In this document: positions 6,148 through 8,356 of the stretch, in pieces | How the letters are laid out: each line of letters begins with the position of its first letter | Numbering within the stretch: position 1 is the first letter of the stretch | NCBI GenBank assembly: GCA_903873565.1 | Contig: CAIQOY010000318.1 | Location: 1 to 8,356 of the forward strand | Direction: 5' to 3' | DNA from: an uncultured Actinomycetes bacterium | GTDB taxonomy: Bacteria; Actinomycetota; Thermoleophilia; Gaiellales; F1-60-MAGs149 | Length of the DNA: 8,356 bases | Position numbers and translations under genes: made by a program | The notes under the pieces: model-generated | Database searches by the model: none | What the model was told of the DNA's origin: nothing | Seen by the model: the letters and a program-made list of their open reading frames with translations, nothing else

Positions 6148-6860
6148 GCGGCGGCATCGACCTCGGGGCCGTCGGGCTCGCGACCGCCTTCGCGGCCGGG
6201 TTCGTGTCGTTCCTGTCGCCCTGCGTGTGGCCGCTCGTGCCGGCGTACCTCTCGTACGTCTCGGGCGTGCCCTACGACGAGCTCGGGCGCAACACCCGGC
6301 GGGTGACCCTGACCACGCTCTGCTTCGTCGGCGGCTTCACGGTGGTGTTCGCGCTCTACGGGGTCAGCGTCGGCTACCTCGGCGGCCTGATCTCCGAGCA
6401 CCGCCGCACGCTCGAGATCGCGGGCGGCATCGTGGTGATGCTGATGGGCCTCGCCCTGCTGGGCTTCGGGCAGCGGCTGGTCGGGCGCGAGGCGCGGGTG
6501 GGCCTGCCCGCCCGCCCCACCTCGTACGCCGGCGCGGGCGTCGCCGGGGTCGCGTTCGCCGTCGGCTGGACCCCCTGCATCGGGCCCGTCCTGACCTCGG
6601 TCCTCCTCTACGCGGCGACGCAGGGGTCGGGGCGCGGCTCGATCCTGCTCCTGGCCTACGGGATCGGGCTCGGCATCCCGTTCCTCCTGTCCGGGCTGCT
6701 CGCCTCCTGGGTGCTCGAGCGCACCGGCGCCTACCGCCGCTACGGGGCCTGGATCAACCGCGTCGCCGGCGTGGTGATGATCATCATCGGCGCGCTCCTG
6801 GCCACGGGCGAGCTGACGCGGATCACGCAGCAGCTCTCCGGCTACGGCGTGATCCTCTAG
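6144..6860 (+). CDS. ccdA: CcdA-type thiol-disulfide electron-transfer membrane protein
   Basis: A 238-residue DsbD-gamma/CcdA protein of typical length. It carries electrons from cytoplasmic thioredoxin across the membrane to an extracytoplasmic thioredoxin-like partner, evidently the gene just upstream. Six hydrophobic segments are visible (about 8-38, 55-79, 90-108, 129-157, 166-191, 205-222). The redox pair is Cys27 in SFLSPCVWPLVP and Cys145 in GWTPCIGP, both in the family's proline-bracketed motifs on helices 1 and 4. An extra Cys60 lies in helix 2. The start is GTG 6144, sharing GTGA with the thioredoxin stop, with no strong Shine-Dalgarno, so re-initiation by terminating ribosomes is likely. 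The frame is open far upstream, but that is a shadow of the thioredoxin gene. Its TAG overlaps the convergent Nudix stop. Confidence 0.93.
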   Translation: MSGGIDLGAVGLATAFAAGFVSFLSPCVWPLVPAYLSYVSGVPYDELGRNTRRVTLTTLCFVGGFTVVFALYGVSVGYLGGLISEHRRTLEIAGGIVVMLMGLALLGFGQRLVGREARVGLPARPTSYAGAGVAGVAFAVGWTPCIGPVLTSVLLYAATQGSGRGSILLLAYGIGLGIPFLLSGLLASWVLERTGAYRRYGAWINRVAGVVMIIIGALLATGELTRITQQLSGYGVIL

Positions 6861-7366
6861 CCGCGCGGCGGGTCGTAGCCCGCGAAGGCGAGCACCTGCA
6901 CGCCCGACGGGGTCAGCGGCGTCGGCATCGCGTCGGCGGGGTACACGCCGAGGCCGATCACCTCCGGGAGCATCAGCCCGAACGGCCCGTCCGCCACCAG
7001 CCGGAACACCCCCGCCATCTCCGTCTCGCCGGGCAGCTCCGTGAGGATCGTGCCCAGGTGCTCCGGCGCCGGACCCGCGTAGCCCACCTCCTCGGCGAGC
7101 TCGCGCACCGCGGCCTCGAGATACGTCTCCTCGCCGTCGACGTGGCCCGAGCAGGCCACGTCCCAGAAGCCGGGCGAGGAGTCCTTGCGCAGCGAGCGGC
7201 GCTGGAACAGGAGGCCCTCGGAGGTCTCGACGATCACGCTCACCGAGCGGTGGATGAGGGTGGCGTCGGCGTGGCACTCGGCGCGCGTGCGGTAGCCGAG
7301 CACCGCGTCGTCGCGATCGACGACGCAGAACACCTCGTCCTGGCGCTGCACGGGGGGCCCGTCCAC
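6857..7366 (-). CDS. Nudix hydrolase (YfcD/IDI-like subgroup)
   Basis: A 169-residue cytoplasmic Nudix protein. The full Nudix box Gx5Ex7REUxEExGU runs from Gly74 to Tyr96, including Arg88-Glu89 and Glu92-Glu93, so the metal site for diphosphate hydrolysis is intact. Before it come an opening strand (EVFCVVDRDDAVLG), HRSVSVIV, FQRRS, KDSSPGFWDVA and GH, the layout of the YfcD/isopentenyl-diphosphate-isomerase-like subgroup. Type 1 isomerases have their catalytic Cys directly before GH; here that position is Ser73, with a Cys one residue earlier, so a hydrolase is favoured. The substrate is unknown. The start GTG 7366 lies 7 bases after TACGAT on the minus strand, and the next gene starts 20 bases away in the other direction. 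The stop shares CTAG (6857-6860) with ccdA. Confidence 0.9.
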   Translation of the reverse strand: MDGPPVQRQDEVFCVVDRDDAVLGYRTRAECHADATLIHRSVSVIVETSEGLLFQRRSLRKDSSPGFWDVACSGHVDGEETYLEAAVRELAEEVGYAGPAPEHLGTILTELPGETEMAGVFRLVADGPFGLMLPEVIGLGVYPADAMPTPLTPSGVQVLAFAGYDPPRG

Positions 7367-7372
7367 GGCGCG

Positions 7373-7378
7373 TATCGT
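7373..7378 (+). promoter_or_regulatory. Predicted -10 element of the wecB-like gene (leaderless)
   Basis: TATCGT ends 8 bases before ATG 7387 in a 20-base intergenic gap. The spacer ACGGCTCG has no Shine-Dalgarno. It shares five bases with the opposite-strand hexamer of the Nudix gene, so the two polymerases could not occupy the site together. Any -35 would lie inside the Nudix coding region. Confidence 0.5.
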
Positions 7379-7379
7379 A
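7374..7379 (-). promoter_or_regulatory. Predicted -10 element of the Nudix gene (leaderless)
   Basis: TACGAT read on the minus strand ends 7 bases before GTG 7366. It lies within the near-palindromic core CGTATCGTACG that also holds the plus-strand hexamer. Any -35 would fall inside the wecB coding region. Confidence 0.45.
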
Positions 7380-7386
7380 CGGCTCG

Positions 7387-8356
7387 ATGCCGAAGGTCGT
7401 CTCCGTGGTGGGCAACCGCCCGCAGTACGTGAAGGCCGCGCCGCTCGCGCTCGCCCTCGCCGAGCGTGCGGAGGTGGTCGGCGTGGACACGGGCCAGCAC
7501 TACGACCCGGAGCTCTCGCAGGTCTTCTACGACGAGCTCGGGATCGCCCCGCCCGTCCACCGCCTCGCGGTCGGCTCGGGCGCCCACAGCGAGATGACGG
7601 CGCGCATCCTCGAGCGGATCGGCCCCGTCCTCGAGGCCGAGCGGCCCGACTGGTGCGTCGTCTACGGCGACACCAACTCGACCCTCGCGGCCGCGCTGGC
7701 CGCCGCCAAGCTCGGGATCCCGCTCGCCCACGTCGAGGCGGGCCTGCGCTCCTTCGACCGCTCGATGCCGGAGGAGGTCAACCGCGTCGTCGCCGACCGC
7801 GTCTCGGACCTCCTCTTGTGCCCCTCCGAGGAGGCCGTCCGCAACCTCGCCGCCGAGGGCATCACGGCCGGCGTCGAGCAGGTCGGCGACGTGATGGCGG
7901 ACGCGGCGCGGCTGTTCGGGCCGATCGCGGAGCGCTCCACCGCCCTCGCCGACCTCGGCCTCGAGCCCGGCGGCTACGCGCTCTGCACGATCCACCGCGA
8001 GGCCAACACCCGCCAGCCCGCGCTCGGCCGCCTCGCCGACGCGCTGGCCGCGCTCGACCTGGACGTCGTGCTGCCGCTCCACCCGCGCACCCGCGCGGCC
8101 CTCGAGCGCGAGGGCATCGCCCTCGGCGGGCGGGTGCGCGCGATCGAGCCCGTCGGCTACCTGGCCTTCACGGCGCTCCTGCGCGGGGCCCGGATGCTCC
8201 TGACCGACTCCGGCGGCGCCCAGAAGGAGGCGTGGTTCCATGCGGTGCCGTGCATCACCCTGCGCGACCGCACGGAGTGGGTCGAGACCGTCGCCCACGG
8301 CGGCAACGTGCTGGTCGGCGACGACGCCGCGGCGATCAGGGCCGCGGTCGCCGATC
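7387..8356 (+). CDS. wecB: Non-hydrolysing UDP-N-acetylglucosamine 2-epimerase (C-terminus outside window)
   Basis: The frame stays open from ATG 7387 to the window end, giving 323 codons of a family usually about 370-380 long. The enzyme interconverts UDP-GlcNAc and UDP-ManNAc in the cytoplasm, feeding cell-wall or surface polysaccharide synthesis. Motifs in order: VVGNRPQYVKAAPL at the N-terminus, TGQHYD, YGDTNST with Asp95, HVEAGLRS with Glu117, PEEVNR (Glu129/Glu130), TIHREAN with His203, LHPRT, the nucleotide-binding TDSGGAQKEA and RTEWVET. Asp95 and Glu117 have the same numbers as in the E. coli enzyme, and the other catalytic positions (E131, H213 there) are matched. The N-terminus is complete, starting 8 bases after TATCGT. 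I see no truncation other than the window edge. No partner dehydrogenase is visible. Confidence 0.95.
   Translation, partial: MPKVVSVVGNRPQYVKAAPLALALAERAEVVGVDTGQHYDPELSQVFYDELGIAPPVHRLAVGSGAHSEMTARILERIGPVLEAERPDWCVVYGDTNSTLAAALAAAKLGIPLAHVEAGLRSFDRSMPEEVNRVVADRVSDLLLCPSEEAVRNLAAEGITAGVEQVGDVMADAARLFGPIAERSTALADLGLEPGGYALCTIHREANTRQPALGRLADALAALDLDVVLPLHPRTRAALEREGIALGGRVRAIEPVGYLAFTALLRGARMLLTDSGGAQKEAWFHAVPCITLRDRTEWVETVAHGGNVLVGDDAAAIRAAVAD

Noticed and set aside
5610..6860. Longer ccdA product starting upstream of 6144
   Set aside because: The frame is open, but the upstream part is an Arg-rich shadow of the thioredoxin gene. The CcdA homology begins right after GTG 6144, which overlaps the preceding stop.
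6857..7366. Isopentenyl-diphosphate delta-isomerase
   Set aside because: The sequence has the general IDI-like layout, but the residue just before GH is Ser73 instead of the catalytic Cys, and the complete Nudix box favours a hydrolase of the YfcD type.

Overview
The window is very GC-rich (third codon positions almost all G or C). It is densely coded, with GTG used freely as a start and intergenic gaps of 2 to 49 bases. Protein families and promoter style suggest a high-GC actinobacterium. The order is uncertain; a Thermoleophilia/Solirubrobacter-like lineage would fit, but that is inference. I see no tRNA, rRNA, insertion sequence, CRISPR array or phage gene. It reads as ordinary chromosome containing two unusual proteins.

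Layout: (1) 1-1102, minus strand, cut by the window edge: a membrane-anchored M28-peptidase-fold protein in which four of the five zinc ligands and the catalytic Glu are replaced. (2) 1129-3263, plus: an OmpR/PhoB response regulator followed 2 bases later by its HAMP-type sensor histidine kinase. (3) 3283-5549, plus: an OtsA-like GT20 glycosyltransferase, then, overlapping by 4 bases (GTGA), a BKACE/DUF849-fold protein lacking the family's HxH zinc motif. (4) 5599-6860, plus: a membrane-anchored thioredoxin (TlpA/ResA type) overlapping by 4 bases (GTGA) a CcdA electron-transfer membrane protein, so together a reductant-export module. (5) 6857-7366, minus: a Nudix hydrolase whose stop codon shares the palindrome CTAG with the ccdA stop. 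(6) 7387 to the window end, plus: a non-hydrolysing UDP-GlcNAc 2-epimerase (WecB), cut at its C-terminus.

Promoters: most transcription-unit first genes have a TAnnnT -10-like hexamer ending 6-8 bases before the start codon, with no convincing Shine-Dalgarno. This predicts leaderless mRNAs. Two internal genes (histidine kinase, BKACE-like) do have Shine-Dalgarno sequences. Both divergent gene pairs (1102/1129 and 7366/7387) pack two overlapping -10 hexamers into gaps of only 26 and 20 bases.

The best leads are the two apparently metal-less versions of zinc-enzyme folds (1-1102 and 4740-5549), the second being translationally coupled to the sugar-phosphate synthase, and the miniature divergent leaderless promoters.
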